Positions 7,675 to 16,406 of a DNA stretch of 64,000 nucleotides are shown here, in pieces (position 1 is the first letter of the stretch; each line of letters starts with the position of its first letter). The position numbers were made by a program, and so were the translations under genes. Below the pieces are notes generated by a model. It searched no databases, was not told the origin of the DNA, and was given only the letters and a program-made list of their open reading frames with translations. Source of the DNA: Polynucleobacter sp. AP-Titi-500A-B4 (GTDB taxonomy: Bacteria > Pseudomonadota > Gammaproteobacteria > Burkholderiales > Burkholderiaceae); NCBI RefSeq assembly GCF_018688095.1, contig NZ_CP061311.1, forward strand, positions 1,520,120 through 1,584,119, written 5' to 3'.

Positions 7675-8604
7675 ATGATCCCCGTCAATTCGGTGCTGCA
7701 GGTCGGCCATTTTCCTGAGATTATGCAGGCGGAAATCGATCGCCGCTTTACGCCGACCCGTCACCTTGATGTAAGCGCTCCCCCACCTGCCGGCAATTTT
7801 GAGGCGATCTTGGTCCGCTCCAATACGAAATTGCCCGAAGCTCTTGTGAAACAGATTCCGAGCATTAAATTGGTATCCACCTGCGGCGTGGGCTACGACA
7901 ATCTCCCTTTGGCTTACCTGAAGGAAAAAGGGATCAAGGCTAGCAACACACCGGGCGTTCTAAATGATGCCGTCTGCGAACTGGCCATTGGGATGATGCT
8001 GGGTCTGATGCGGCGCCTTCCGGAGTCCCAGGAGCACGTTAAAAGCGGCGCCTGGTCTAAAGGCCTCTTTCAGTTAACCACCACTCTGGCAGGCAAACAG
8101 GTTGGTATTGCGGGCATGGGCCGTATTGGTCAGGACCTTGCCAAGCGTCTAGAACCGTTTAAGGTCGAGATTGCTTACTCAGGCCCAAACCCTAAGCCCG
8201 TCCCTTACACCTATTACAAAGAAATCAAAGACTTGGCGGAAGCCTGCGATGTTTTATTTCTGGCTTGTCCGGCCACCCCAGATACAGATAACTTGGTTGA
8301 TACGTCCGTATTAAAAGCGTTAGGGCCTTCGTCCTTCCTTATTAATATCGCTCGCGGTAGCGTTGTTAACGAATCCGATCTTTTATATGCGCTGCAGCAT
8401 AAACAAATTGCTGGGGCAGCCCTAGACGTGTTCAATAATGAACCCAATCCAAATCCTGCCTTTCTGAAGCTAGATAATGTTTTACTAACACCCCATATTG
8501 GAAGTGCTACCTTGGAAACGCGGATAGCCATGACAAATTTAGCCGTAGATAATTTAGAAGCTTTCTTTAAACAACAACCACTTCTTACTGAAGTTCATTA
8601 TTAA
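7675..8604 (+). CDS. D-isomer-specific 2-hydroxyacid dehydrogenase (hydroxypyruvate/glyoxylate reductase-like)
   Basis: A 309-residue NAD(P)-dependent oxidoreductase. It shows the substrate loop VSTCGVGYDN at 67-76, the cofactor motif GMGRIG at 147-152, and the catalytic triad Arg227 (INIARGS), Glu256 and His274 (LTPHIGS). Size and the short N-terminal domain match the GhrB/HPR subgroup that reduces glyoxylate or hydroxypyruvate-like 2-oxoacids. It starts an operon with the DHDPS-family lyase (gap 12 bases) and a TAXI-TRAP transporter, so it likely handles a 2-oxoacid released in that pathway. Confidence 0.88.
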   Translation: MIPVNSVLQVGHFPEIMQAEIDRRFTPTRHLDVSAPPPAGNFEAILVRSNTKLPEALVKQIPSIKLVSTCGVGYDNLPLAYLKEKGIKASNTPGVLNDAVCELAIGMMLGLMRRLPESQEHVKSGAWSKGLFQLTTTLAGKQVGIAGMGRIGQDLAKRLEPFKVEIAYSGPNPKPVPYTYYKEIKDLAEACDVLFLACPATPDTDNLVDTSVLKALGPSSFLINIARGSVVNESDLLYALQHKQIAGAALDVFNNEPNPNPAFLKLDNVLLTPHIGSATLETRIAMTNLAVDNLEAFFKQQPLLTEVHY

Positions 8605-8616
8605 AACGGAGTCAGC

Positions 8617-9543
8617 ATGACCATCTCTTTGCATCCATCCACCCTGCCAGCTGTGCTTTCACCAGTCTTAACACCTTTTAAAGCAGACGGACATCCTGAT
8701 GCCCAAAAATTACTGAAGCAATGTAAATGGCTAGAGTCCAATGGTGTAGGTCAAGCGATCTTTGGCACCAACTCCGAAGCAAACTCCATGTCTGCCACTC
8801 AAAAGATGAATACGCTGACTGCATTGATTGAGGGTGGCTTAAACCCTGAACACATGATGCCGGGTACTGGGTCTACTTCGATCGAGAGTACTTATCGGAT
8901 GACTGCCCATGCCTTAAGCCATAAATGCGCAGGCGTATTAATGTTGCCGCCCTTCTACTACAAAGACATTACCGATGATGGATTGTTTGCCTACTTTTCC
9001 GAAGTGATTCAAAAGATGGGTAGCTCCGCACTGCAAATTTACATTTACAACATTCCGCCAGTAACAAAAATTAACTTAAGCCTGTCATTGCTTGAGCGCC
9101 TGGCAAAAGAATATCCAAAGACTATCGTTGGTATGAAAGATAGTTCGGGTGATTGGGCCTATACAGAGTCTGTGATTAAGCTCTTAGCTCCATCAGGCTT
9201 CCGCGTATATGCGGGTAGCGAAGTTTTCTTGATGCGTACATTACGTGCCGGCGGTGTTGGTTGTATCTCTGCTACAGCAAACGTCAACCCACATGCCATT
9301 GCAGATCTTGCTGCCCATTGGAGAGAATCCAATGCTGACGAACGTCAAGCAGAGCTAGATAAAGTGCGTAGCGTCTTTGCTAAATATCAAATGATTGCGG
9401 GTATGAAAACAGCCGTGGCACATTACAGCAACGATCCAGAGTGGCTCCGTGTACGTCCACCACTCATGCAGTTAACAGCCGATCAACAAGCTCAGCTTCT
9501 CAGCGAGTTAAAGCAAATTAACTTCAGCATGCCAGGCCTTTAA
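8617..9543 (+). CDS. Dihydrodipicolinate synthase family lyase
   Basis: A 308-residue class I aldolase-fold enzyme. Lys174 in VGMKDSSGD is the Schiff-base lysine and Tyr144 in IYIYNIPP the partner tyrosine; the GTNSEANSMSA loop (residues 50-60) corresponds to the GTTGE motif of true DapA but is altered, which argues against lysine biosynthesis and for a catabolic 2-keto acid aldolase or dehydratase. It lies second in an operon with a 2-hydroxyacid dehydrogenase and a TAXI-TRAP transporter, as seen for sugar-acid pathways. The substrate is not known. Confidence 0.85.
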   Translation: MTISLHPSTLPAVLSPVLTPFKADGHPDAQKLLKQCKWLESNGVGQAIFGTNSEANSMSATQKMNTLTALIEGGLNPEHMMPGTGSTSIESTYRMTAHALSHKCAGVLMLPPFYYKDITDDGLFAYFSEVIQKMGSSALQIYIYNIPPVTKINLSLSLLERLAKEYPKTIVGMKDSSGDWAYTESVIKLLAPSGFRVYAGSEVFLMRTLRAGGVGCISATANVNPHAIADLAAHWRESNADERQAELDKVRSVFAKYQMIAGMKTAVAHYSNDPEWLRVRPPLMQLTADQQAQLLSELKQINFSMPGL

Positions 9544-9574
9544 TCCATTTAGATAAGACCAATAGGAGACAACC

Positions 9575-10525
9575 ATGAAATTATTAAAAATCATTGCGTT
9601 ATCACTCAGTTTTTTATGGGCTAACGCTTACGCACAAAATATTTCGATTGCAACTGGTGGTACAGGTGGCGTTTACTACCCAATGGGTGGTGGTCTGGCT
9701 GCCATGCTTTCCAGTAAAGTGCCAGGAATGTCAGCAACAGCCGAAGTCACGGGCGGTTCTGTAGATAACTTAAAGCTAGTTGGTACCGGCAAACCTTATG
9801 TTGCCTTCTCAATGGCTGATGCAGCCAAAGACGCTTCCGTTGGTGAAGATAAATTCAAAGATAAGCCAGTAGATTTGCGGACCTTACTCATCCTGTATCC
9901 AAACCTCATGCACGTTGCCACAGTAGAATCTACCGGCATTAAATCAATGAAAGATTTAAAAGGCAAGCGTGTTAGTACAGGCGCACCCGGAAGCGCTACG
10001 GAAGTGATGGCCTTCCGCTTACTAGAGGCTGCAGGTCTAGATAAAGATAAGGATGTAAAACGCGAGCGCTTGAGTGTTGCCGAATCTGTCAACGCAGTAA
10101 AAGATCGAAAGATTGATGCTTTCTTCTGGGTCGGCGGTCTTCCTACTGCAGCCGTGACTGATTTAGCCAATAGCCCAGGCATGAAAATTGTGATGGTAGA
10201 TACGGCTGCTGAAGTTCCTGCTATGAATAAAAAATATGGCAATCTTTACTTCCCAGCCGTAATCACTAAACAAACCTATAGTGGTATGGCAAAAGATAAC
10301 AATGTTGCAGCAGTTGCAAATCTACTAGTTGTAAACTCATCTATGCCTGATGCAGAGGCATATAAGATCGTCAAAGCTATTTTTGATAATCAACTTGAGT
10401 TAGTCCGTTCACATGCGGAGTTCAGAAACATCAAATTAGAAACTCAAAAATCTAATGCAACACCCATTGCCTATCATCCAGGCGCCTTAAAGTACCTAAA
10501 AGAAAAAGGTGTCAAGGTAAACTAA
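9575..10525 (+). CDS. TRAP transporter TAXI-family substrate receptor
   Basis: A 316-residue periplasmic receptor with a signal peptide ending near NAYAQN (residue 21) and the TAXI hallmark ISIATGGTGGVYYPMGGGLA directly after it. GKRVSTGAPGSATEVMAFRLLEAAG is the typical central motif. AGGAG precedes the ATG. It is followed by the matching fused permease gene; between them is a GC-rich hairpin (10534-10554) that could raise receptor mRNA relative to permease mRNA. The enzymes upstream suggest a hydroxy or sugar acid ligand, but known TAXI ligands are mostly dicarboxylates and amino acids. Confidence 0.92.
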   Translation: MKLLKIIALSLSFLWANAYAQNISIATGGTGGVYYPMGGGLAAMLSSKVPGMSATAEVTGGSVDNLKLVGTGKPYVAFSMADAAKDASVGEDKFKDKPVDLRTLLILYPNLMHVATVESTGIKSMKDLKGKRVSTGAPGSATEVMAFRLLEAAGLDKDKDVKRERLSVAESVNAVKDRKIDAFFWVGGLPTAAVTDLANSPGMKIVMVDTAAEVPAMNKKYGNLYFPAVITKQTYSGMAKDNNVAAVANLLVVNSSMPDAEAYKIVKAIFDNQLELVRSHAEFRNIKLETQKSNATPIAYHPGALKYLKEKGVKVN

Positions 10526-10533
10526 GCCATCTC

Positions 10534-10554
10534 GGGGTGAGTTAATCTCACCCC
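10534..10554 (+). promoter_or_regulatory. Intercistronic hairpin between TAXI receptor and permease genes
   Basis: GGGGTGAG (10534-10541) and CTCACCCC (10547-10554) form a perfect 8-bp stem with loop TTAAT, followed by TTCTGCTTTT. It can act as a partial terminator or a 3'-end stabiliser that gives more receptor than permease. Confidence 0.65.
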
Positions 10555-10597
10555 TTCTGCTTTTAAGTAGTGCATCAATATCAAAATAGGTAGAAGC

Positions 10598-12610
10598 ATG
10601 AATCAGAACGTCATCGATAATGAAACCCAAGAAAAATTAGACGCCTTTATTAAGCAAGAGGAAGGTGACTCTAATGACTACAAGGGCTTATTAGCCAAGT
10701 TCATTACCCTCGTAGCTGTAGGCATGTCTTTGTTTCATCTCTACGCCGCCTATTCTATTGTTCCCACTCAGCAGTTACGCGTCATTCACGTTGCCTTAGT
10801 ATTGTTTCTGGTGTTCTTAAGTTTTCCGATTGCAGCTCGCTTTAAAAATAAGTTAATGTTTTGGGATGTTTTATTTGCTATAGGCTCAGTTGCCATCGCT
10901 TATTACATCTTGAGTGGCGGCGATGACTTTATGGATCGCAATACCGCACCCAACCCAACCGATGTCATGATTGGTATTGGCCTCATTCTGCTGATTCTGG
11001 AGAGTGTGCGCAGAACCAATGGCATGGTCTTAGTGAGCGTCACCGTCTTATTCCTGCTCTACGCTTTGTTTGGTAATTATTTGCCAGCGCCATGGACGCA
11101 TAAGGGTTATGGTTTAGATCGCCTCGTTGGTTATATGTATATGAGCCTAGAGGGCATCTATGGAACAGCGGTCGATGTATCCGCAACCCTGATTATTCTC
11201 TTTACGATTTTTGGCGCCTTCTTGCAATTTACTGGTGCCGGTAAATTCTTTATTGACTTCTCTTTTGCTGCCATGGGCGGTAAATCCTCTGGCGTAGGCA
11301 GAACGATTGTTCTTTCTTCCTTTTTAATGGGTGGGCCATCAGGCTCTGGTGTTGCCACTACCGTTACCGTAGGCTCTGTCGCAGCACCTATGCTCGATAA
11401 GGTGGGTTACGAAAAAAATGCTGCTGGCGGACTGCTGGCTGCTGGCGGTCTTGGCGCTATCATCTCGCCGCCAGTTTTAGGCGCCGCTGCCTTTTTGATT
11501 GCAGACTTCCTCAAGATCTCGTATTTAGATGTCTTACTAATGGCAACCATTCCAACCATTCTGTTTTATCTCGGTTTGTTTGTGATGGTCGAGATTGATG
11601 TTCGTAAATATGGCATGAAGAACATTCACTTTGAATCCGCTGAATCTGCATGGAGTCTCACCAAAAAATATTGGTTTCATTTCTTCTCGCTGATTTCGAT
11701 TGTCGTATTTATGATGTTCGGTTTCTCGCCAGTCATGTCGGTATTCTGGGCCACTGTCGTATCCGCCTTCTCCAGTATGTTGCGTGAAGATACGGCCATC
11801 ATTCCCTGGGCTTGGTTTAAAGGCAAGGAACCGATTCTTTCTGGGCTTTATAACTCCAACCTAACTAAAGCCCTGGCTTCAGGCTCCACTGGTGTATTAG
11901 CCATTGCAGCTACCTGTGCTGGCGCCGGCCTAATTGTGGGCACAGTGACTTTAACTGGTCTAGGCCTTAAATTTAGCTCGATCGTGATTCAGTATGCGGG
12001 CGGCTCTTTATTGCTCACGGCAATCTTCACAGCCTTAATTGTTTGGATTGTGGGTCTCGCTGTTCCAGTAACTGCCTCTTATATTATTTGCGCAGTGATT
12101 GCAGCTCCAGCTTTAATCAATTTGGGTGTTCCAGCATTTGCAGCCCATATGTTCATCTTCTATTACGCAGTTCTATCTGAAGTATCCCCTCCAACTGCAT
12201 TGTCACCATTTGCTGCTGCTGCGATTTGCAAGGGCAATCCATATAAGACAACCTTACAAACTTGGAAATATGTTGCTCCAGCCATCTTGGTGCCGTTCAT
12301 GTTTGTTTTGGATAAATCTGGTGTGAGCTTGCTCTTGATGGGTTCTAGCAGCGCTCTTGAGCAAGCAGACTGGATGCAGATTGCTTGGATCTCCTTTACT
12401 GCAGTTGTTGGCATCATTTGTTTAGCGGGTGGCTTGCAAGGCTGGTTTATTGAGAAAACCAAATCCTTTGAACGCATCATCATGGTGATCTCTGGTGTGG
12501 CTCTAGCTTATCCATCTACCGAGGCCGATCTCATTGGCTTTATTGGCTTTGGCTTAGTCTTAGTGACTCAAATGATGACTCACTACAAGCTCAATCGAAA
12601 GTCGACCTAA
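10598..12610 (+). CDS. TRAP transporter fused permease (DctQM type)
   Basis: A 670-residue inner-membrane protein that combines the small (DctQ-like, four-span) and large (DctM-like, twelve-span) subunits, as is usual for TAXI systems. Recognisable large-subunit features are the FLMGGPSGSGVATTVTVGSVAAPML segment near residue 245, GGLGAIISPPVLGAAAFLIA near 285 and the SEVSPPTALSPFAAAAI segment near 528. Transport is driven by an ion gradient, normally sodium. It follows its TAXI receptor by 72 bases and is closed by a strong terminator 33 bases downstream. Confidence 0.93.
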   Translation: MNQNVIDNETQEKLDAFIKQEEGDSNDYKGLLAKFITLVAVGMSLFHLYAAYSIVPTQQLRVIHVALVLFLVFLSFPIAARFKNKLMFWDVLFAIGSVAIAYYILSGGDDFMDRNTAPNPTDVMIGIGLILLILESVRRTNGMVLVSVTVLFLLYALFGNYLPAPWTHKGYGLDRLVGYMYMSLEGIYGTAVDVSATLIILFTIFGAFLQFTGAGKFFIDFSFAAMGGKSSGVGRTIVLSSFLMGGPSGSGVATTVTVGSVAAPMLDKVGYEKNAAGGLLAAGGLGAIISPPVLGAAAFLIADFLKISYLDVLLMATIPTILFYLGLFVMVEIDVRKYGMKNIHFESAESAWSLTKKYWFHFFSLISIVVFMMFGFSPVMSVFWATVVSAFSSMLREDTAIIPWAWFKGKEPILSGLYNSNLTKALASGSTGVLAIAATCAGAGLIVGTVTLTGLGLKFSSIVIQYAGGSLLLTAIFTALIVWIVGLAVPVTASYIICAVIAAPALINLGVPAFAAHMFIFYYAVLSEVSPPTALSPFAAAAICKGNPYKTTLQTWKYVAPAILVPFMFVLDKSGVSLLLMGSSSALEQADWMQIAWISFTAVVGIICLAGGLQGWFIEKTKSFERIIMVISGVALAYPSTEADLIGFIGFGLVLVTQMMTHYKLNRKST

Positions 12611-12642
12611 GACTTTCCAAATCAAGCTGGTAAGTCTCAATA

Positions 12643-12674
12643 AATAAAGCCCGCAGTTGCGGGCTTTATTTTTA
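12643..12674 (+). terminator. Rho-independent terminator after TRAP permease
   Basis: AAAGCCCGC (12646-12654), loop AGTT, GCGGGCTTT (12659-12667), then ATTTTTAAT. The stem is nearly symmetric with A/T runs on both sides, so it probably also serves the convergent enolase-superfamily gene. Confidence 0.9.
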
Positions 12675-12690
12675 ATAAGAACATTTTCAC

Positions 12691-13824
12691 TTAGGCAATT
12701 TTGGTCCAAGGTGTTTTGCCTGCATATTTCTTTATGGCAGCTTCATCGAACTCAAAGCCCAATCCTGGGGTCTTATGCAAAATCAAATCGCCATTCTTAA
12801 AGGTTAATTGCTTGTTAATTAATCTACGGAAGTTAAGCACTTGATCATCTAAGAAAAATTCTACAAAGCGGGCATTCGGGGTTGCCGCTACTAGGGGAGC
12901 ATGTAAATCATGCATCCAGTGTGGGCAAACAATAATACCCTTAGCATCCGCATAAGCAGAGATACGGCGCCACTCCGTAATACCGCCACATACCGCAGCA
13001 TCCGATTGCAAGATTGCTGCGCCACCGGCATCAATTAATTCTCTAAACCGCCAACGACCCGCCTCCATCTCACCCGTAGCAACGTTGATCTTTGTTTGAC
13101 GCGCCAAGGCAGCATGCAAATCTATTGCATCAGGAGAAAAAGGTTCTTCAATCCAGTACGGGTTGTACGCCTCAAAGCGTCTGACATACTCGAGCGCCGT
13201 AGGTAAATCGCGCCAGGCATTATTTGCATCCAGCGTCAAAAGGATGTCATCACCAATAGCTTTGCGGGCAGCATTAACTCGCGCCTCTTCTTCTGCAGGA
13301 GACAAGCGCCCTACTTTCATCTTGACCGCCTTAAAGCCCTGCTTGACATAGGACTCCATCTCCTTACCAAGTTTGGCAGGAGTTTTACCTTCCAAATAAT
13401 AGCCACCGCTAGCATAAGCTGGCACACGATCGTCAACTACTGAACCAAGATAGTGATGCAAAGGTAAACCTGCAGCGCGCGCGTTGAGATCCCAAAGCGC
13501 CGTATCCAAAATTGAGATGCCTCGCATCACAGCGCCAGTACGCCCTTGCAAAATGGATTCGTTATACATATCCATCCAAAGACCTTCACTACGATGGCTA
13601 TTTTGGCCAATGAGCTTTGGTGCAAGCAATTGCTCAACGGCAATTTTGGCGATATCACCACCAGCGCTGCCGACGTAGCAAAAGCCAATTCCCTCATTAC
13701 CATCCTTACCGCGGACTTTAACCAAGCAATAGTGACGTTCTGATACGGTACGGGTTGAAAAAGAAGTGACCTTATCCAAAGGTACAGCTACTGAAGCGAC
13801 TTGCACAGATTCGATGATCGGCAT
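12691..13824 (-). CDS. Mandelate racemase/muconate lactonizing enzyme family protein
   Basis: A 377-residue enolase-superfamily enzyme. The catalytic set is visible: KMK (Lys168, Lys170), metal ligands Asp199 (TLDANN), Glu226 (WIEEPF) and Glu252 (ATGEMEAG), Asp275 and His302 (CPHWMHD). The His-Asp dyad plus KxK is the mandelate-racemase subgroup pattern, common in acid-sugar dehydratases. It converges on the TRAP operon across a shared terminator, so it may supply the 2-keto acid handled by the DHDPS-family lyase and the dehydrogenase. AAGGAG-like sequence precedes the ATG. Substrate is not predictable from sequence alone. Confidence 0.88.
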   Translation of the reverse strand: MPIIESVQVASVAVPLDKVTSFSTRTVSERHYCLVKVRGKDGNEGIGFCYVGSAGGDIAKIAVEQLLAPKLIGQNSHRSEGLWMDMYNESILQGRTGAVMRGISILDTALWDLNARAAGLPLHHYLGSVVDDRVPAYASGGYYLEGKTPAKLGKEMESYVKQGFKAVKMKVGRLSPAEEEARVNAARKAIGDDILLTLDANNAWRDLPTALEYVRRFEAYNPYWIEEPFSPDAIDLHAALARQTKINVATGEMEAGRWRFRELIDAGGAAILQSDAAVCGGITEWRRISAYADAKGIIVCPHWMHDLHAPLVAATPNARFVEFFLDDQVLNFRRLINKQLTFKNGDLILHKTPGLGFEFDEAAIKKYAGKTPWTKIA

Positions 13825-13954
13825 CTGAACTCCTTAATGAAAAAAATATTGTATCTAGTAATGAAATACTGGGTTTGCGCCTTTTGTAGGGTTAATTTAT
13901 TGCAGTACAACATAATTATCTGGGGTATAGGTCACATTATTAGATAATTACCAA

Positions 13955-15403
13955 GTGAATAGAAAAGCAACTTCTTCCAACCAGCTCACAAAAGGGATGC
14001 TCCTACTGGGATGTGGGTTGCTCAGCCTGCTGATCGGGTTGAGTTCTGGAGCTCAAGCACAGACCACTCAGACTCAAAAGCCCAATCAAAGTCGCACCAA
14101 AGTCTACGTGCAGAACTCCAAGCAAGTAGGGTTTAAGGACAAATCTGCAGGGGCTGGGTCGAAGACCAATGGCATGAGTCTGAACCCATCACTCTTTCAG
14201 AAAAAGGATCCGAGCGAGCTCATGCTGGATAGTGATGCCAACTTGGACTATCGGGTGATGCAAGGCTGTCTGCGACGGAATTTTAATGAGGACAATCTAC
14301 CCTCTAGTGTTGGTATCGATAACCGCCAGTTTTCTGACTTCTTCAAAAACCAGACCAAGGGATTTTTTGACAAGATGCGAGGGGAATGTATTCCTTATGC
14401 CGTTGCATTCACTACACGTAATCGTTTTGACTCACTGAGCATCATGAATGGTCCCATTCAAGACAGTAAAACAGAAGTGTGGACATTTACACCTTCAGCC
14501 TTTGGTGGATTCTTAGTGCAGCAAGATCTTCTTAGGAATGAGTCTAAAAATCTCACAGAAATTCGCGTGCCCTTAAAAGAAGTTTTATATGATCCACGCA
14601 AATTGGGTGACAAGCTCCCAGTGGAATTAGTCTGGGAACTGAATTCCATCATCAAACAAATTTATCCTGAAGACAATAACTCTCTTGAAAACACCAATAG
14701 CATCGTTAGGCTCATTGTTGACTTTGGTGACCGAGAAAGATGGGCACAAATTTGGGCAGTAGAGATCATCGACCCAGCTAATAAAGAAGTATTTGCTAGC
14801 GCATTTTGGGTCGAACGGAACGATATTCCAGGTGGCTTCTTCACCGGTGGTGGAGAGTCCCTTGAGCGCTCCTTCTGGACCAACCCATTAAGCTATCGAC
14901 GTATCTCACGTGGCGTGGGCATGGTACGAGCCGGTGCTCCTAAGCGCCCAAAAAATAATGCAGCCGTGACTCAACCCGTACAAGCCAAACAACGTTACCG
15001 CGCTCATATGGGGATTGATTATGCTGCGCCAGTAGGCACGCCCATCTTTAGTGTAGCCAATGGCAGAGTGGTACACCTTGGCTATAGCGGCGCATTTGGT
15101 AATTTGATTGTGCTTGAGCATCCAGGCAGTTATCACACTTACTACGCTCATCTAAGTGCCTACAATCCCGAACTTGAAGTTGGCAATGAAGTGCGTCGTG
15201 GCCTTGAAATTGGTTATGTTGGATCGACTGGTCGCTCTACTGGACCCCATCTCCATTTCGAACTCAGAAAAGATGGCATCTACGTCGATCCCTATGCAGC
15301 CAAAACACAACTTGACCTATGGTCAATGCGAGATAACGAGAGTGGCCAGCTCACAAGAGAAATTTTGCTACTCGGTAGCCCACTAAGTCAGCAATATAAA
15401 TAA
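13955..15403 (+). CDS. M23 family peptidoglycan endopeptidase
   Basis: A 482-residue exported LytM/M23 peptidase. A GTG start at 13955 gives a hydrophobic signal segment ending near GAQAQ; an in-frame ATG at 13997 is an alternative. After a long N-terminal region without catalytic motifs, the C-terminal domain has HMGIDYAAP (His351, Asp355) and GPHLHFEL (HxH near 430-433), the zinc and catalytic residues of M23. It should cleave cross-bridge peptides in the periplasm; its N-terminal part resembles MepM-like proteins in length. A strong terminator follows 20 bases after the stop. Confidence 0.88.
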   Translation: MNRKATSSNQLTKGMLLLGCGLLSLLIGLSSGAQAQTTQTQKPNQSRTKVYVQNSKQVGFKDKSAGAGSKTNGMSLNPSLFQKKDPSELMLDSDANLDYRVMQGCLRRNFNEDNLPSSVGIDNRQFSDFFKNQTKGFFDKMRGECIPYAVAFTTRNRFDSLSIMNGPIQDSKTEVWTFTPSAFGGFLVQQDLLRNESKNLTEIRVPLKEVLYDPRKLGDKLPVELVWELNSIIKQIYPEDNNSLENTNSIVRLIVDFGDRERWAQIWAVEIIDPANKEVFASAFWVERNDIPGGFFTGGGESLERSFWTNPLSYRRISRGVGMVRAGAPKRPKNNAAVTQPVQAKQRYRAHMGIDYAAPVGTPIFSVANGRVVHLGYSGAFGNLIVLEHPGSYHTYYAHLSAYNPELEVGNEVRRGLEIGYVGSTGRSTGPHLHFELRKDGIYVDPYAAKTQLDLWSMRDNESGQLTREILLLGSPLSQQYK

Positions 15404-15423
15404 TGACAAACCGTCATAAATAA

Positions 15424-15452
15424 ATAGGGTCCGATTGGACCCTATGTTTTTT
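15424..15452 (+). terminator. Rho-independent terminator after M23 peptidase
   Basis: ATAGGGTCC (15424-15432), loop GATT, GGACCCTAT (15437-15445), followed by GTTTTTT. It lies between the convergent peptidase and universal stress protein genes. Confidence 0.88.
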
Positions 15453-15469
15453 GCAACACTCAAAATAAT

Positions 15470-15910
15470 TTATCCGAGCACGAGTACCGGAAGCTTAGAG
15501 TGCACGATAACCTCATGTGTTTCGCTACCCAACAAAACACTTTTGATGCCAGTGCGTTTATGGGAAGCCATCACGATGACATCGGCTTTTGCCTTTTTAG
15601 CGCCATCCAAAATACCTTCAGCAAGATTTGTATTGGAAATATGCATAGATTTTGCTTTGATGCTGGCGCCAAGAGCAGTAGCCGCTTTTTTAAAGACGTC
15701 TTTTGCATAGGCTTCACAAACACTTTTATGTTCTTTTGCAGACACCCCGTAACCCATCGTACTGTCGGAATACACTAAAGGAGGCAAGGGATCGGAAACG
15801 TATACCAAAGTCACAGCAGCGCCGTCCGCCTTAGCAAGTTCAGCGACTTTTTTTAAAGACTTTTTACTGACATCTGAACCGTCAACCGGCACCAATAAAT
15901 GCTTAAACAT
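15470..15910 (-). CDS. Universal stress protein (UspA family)
   Basis: A 146-residue single-domain Usp protein. It opens with MFKHLLVPVDGSDVSKK, carries the DVIVMASHKRTGIKSVLLGS segment near 112-131 that forms the nucleotide loop, and ends with SKLPVLVLG, all typical of ATP-binding Usp members. It is monocistronic: a terminator separates it from the convergent peptidase gene and the next gene upstream is divergent. Role in stress survival is inferred from the family. Confidence 0.93.
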   Translation of the reverse strand: MFKHLLVPVDGSDVSKKSLKKVAELAKADGAAVTLVYVSDPLPPLVYSDSTMGYGVSAKEHKSVCEAYAKDVFKKAATALGASIKAKSMHISNTNLAEGILDGAKKAKADVIVMASHKRTGIKSVLLGSETHEVIVHSKLPVLVLG

Positions 15911-15997
15911 ATTTACCCCCTTTAAATTGAACTACTTATCTACTCTTTCCATCATAATGCTTATTATTGACCCATCAAAGCTCAAAGGGGAACTGAA

Positions 15998-16399
15998 TTG
16001 CTCAAGTATTTAGGAATTTACTTCACGTTTTTCATCACCCTTATTGCGGTGGATTTGATCTGGCTCTTGGGAATAGCAAAAAACCTCTATCGAGAGGAAA
16101 TGGGCGATTTAATGGCCAGCGAACCTAAGCTCATTGCAGGCTTAGCGTTTTACCTTCTGTATGCCCTGGGAGTTTGTATTTTTGTCGTTGCGCCTGCTCT
16201 ATCAAAACAGTCCCTCATTTATGCACTGCAATACGGTGCGCTATTTGGCTTCTTTTGCTACATGACTTACGACCTCACCAATCTAGCAATCATTCGCGAC
16301 TTTCCAACTAGACTGGCATTTATTGATATTGCCTGGGGGTCAGTTGTGACAGCGTTTTCTGCAGGAATGACCTACTGGGTAGGTAATCGAATTTCTTAA
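15998..16399 (+). CDS. DUF2177 family membrane protein
   Basis: A 133-residue protein with four hydrophobic segments. The N-terminal FITLIAVDLIWLLGIAKNLYREEMGDLM and the later YGALFGFFCYMTYDLTNLAIIRDFP are characteristic of DUF2177. It starts with TTG at 15998, supported by AAAGGGG eight bases upstream; no ATG or GTG would keep the first helix. It runs into the SulP gene after seven bases and is probably cotranscribed with it. The biochemical function of the family is unknown. Confidence 0.82.
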   Translation: MLKYLGIYFTFFITLIAVDLIWLLGIAKNLYREEMGDLMASEPKLIAGLAFYLLYALGVCIFVVAPALSKQSLIYALQYGALFGFFCYMTYDLTNLAIIRDFPTRLAFIDIAWGSVVTAFSAGMTYWVGNRIS

Positions 16400-16406
16400 G
16401 CAGATA

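Noticed and set aside
9796..10242. 148-codon minus-strand frame inside the TAXI receptor gene
   Set aside because: Shadow of a well-supported receptor gene; no recognisable domain.
15967..15978. TTGACCCATCAA near the universal stress protein start as an FNR site
   Set aside because: The halves TTGA and TCAA are separated by four bases, whereas an FNR box needs six between these halves (TTGAT-N4-ATCAA).
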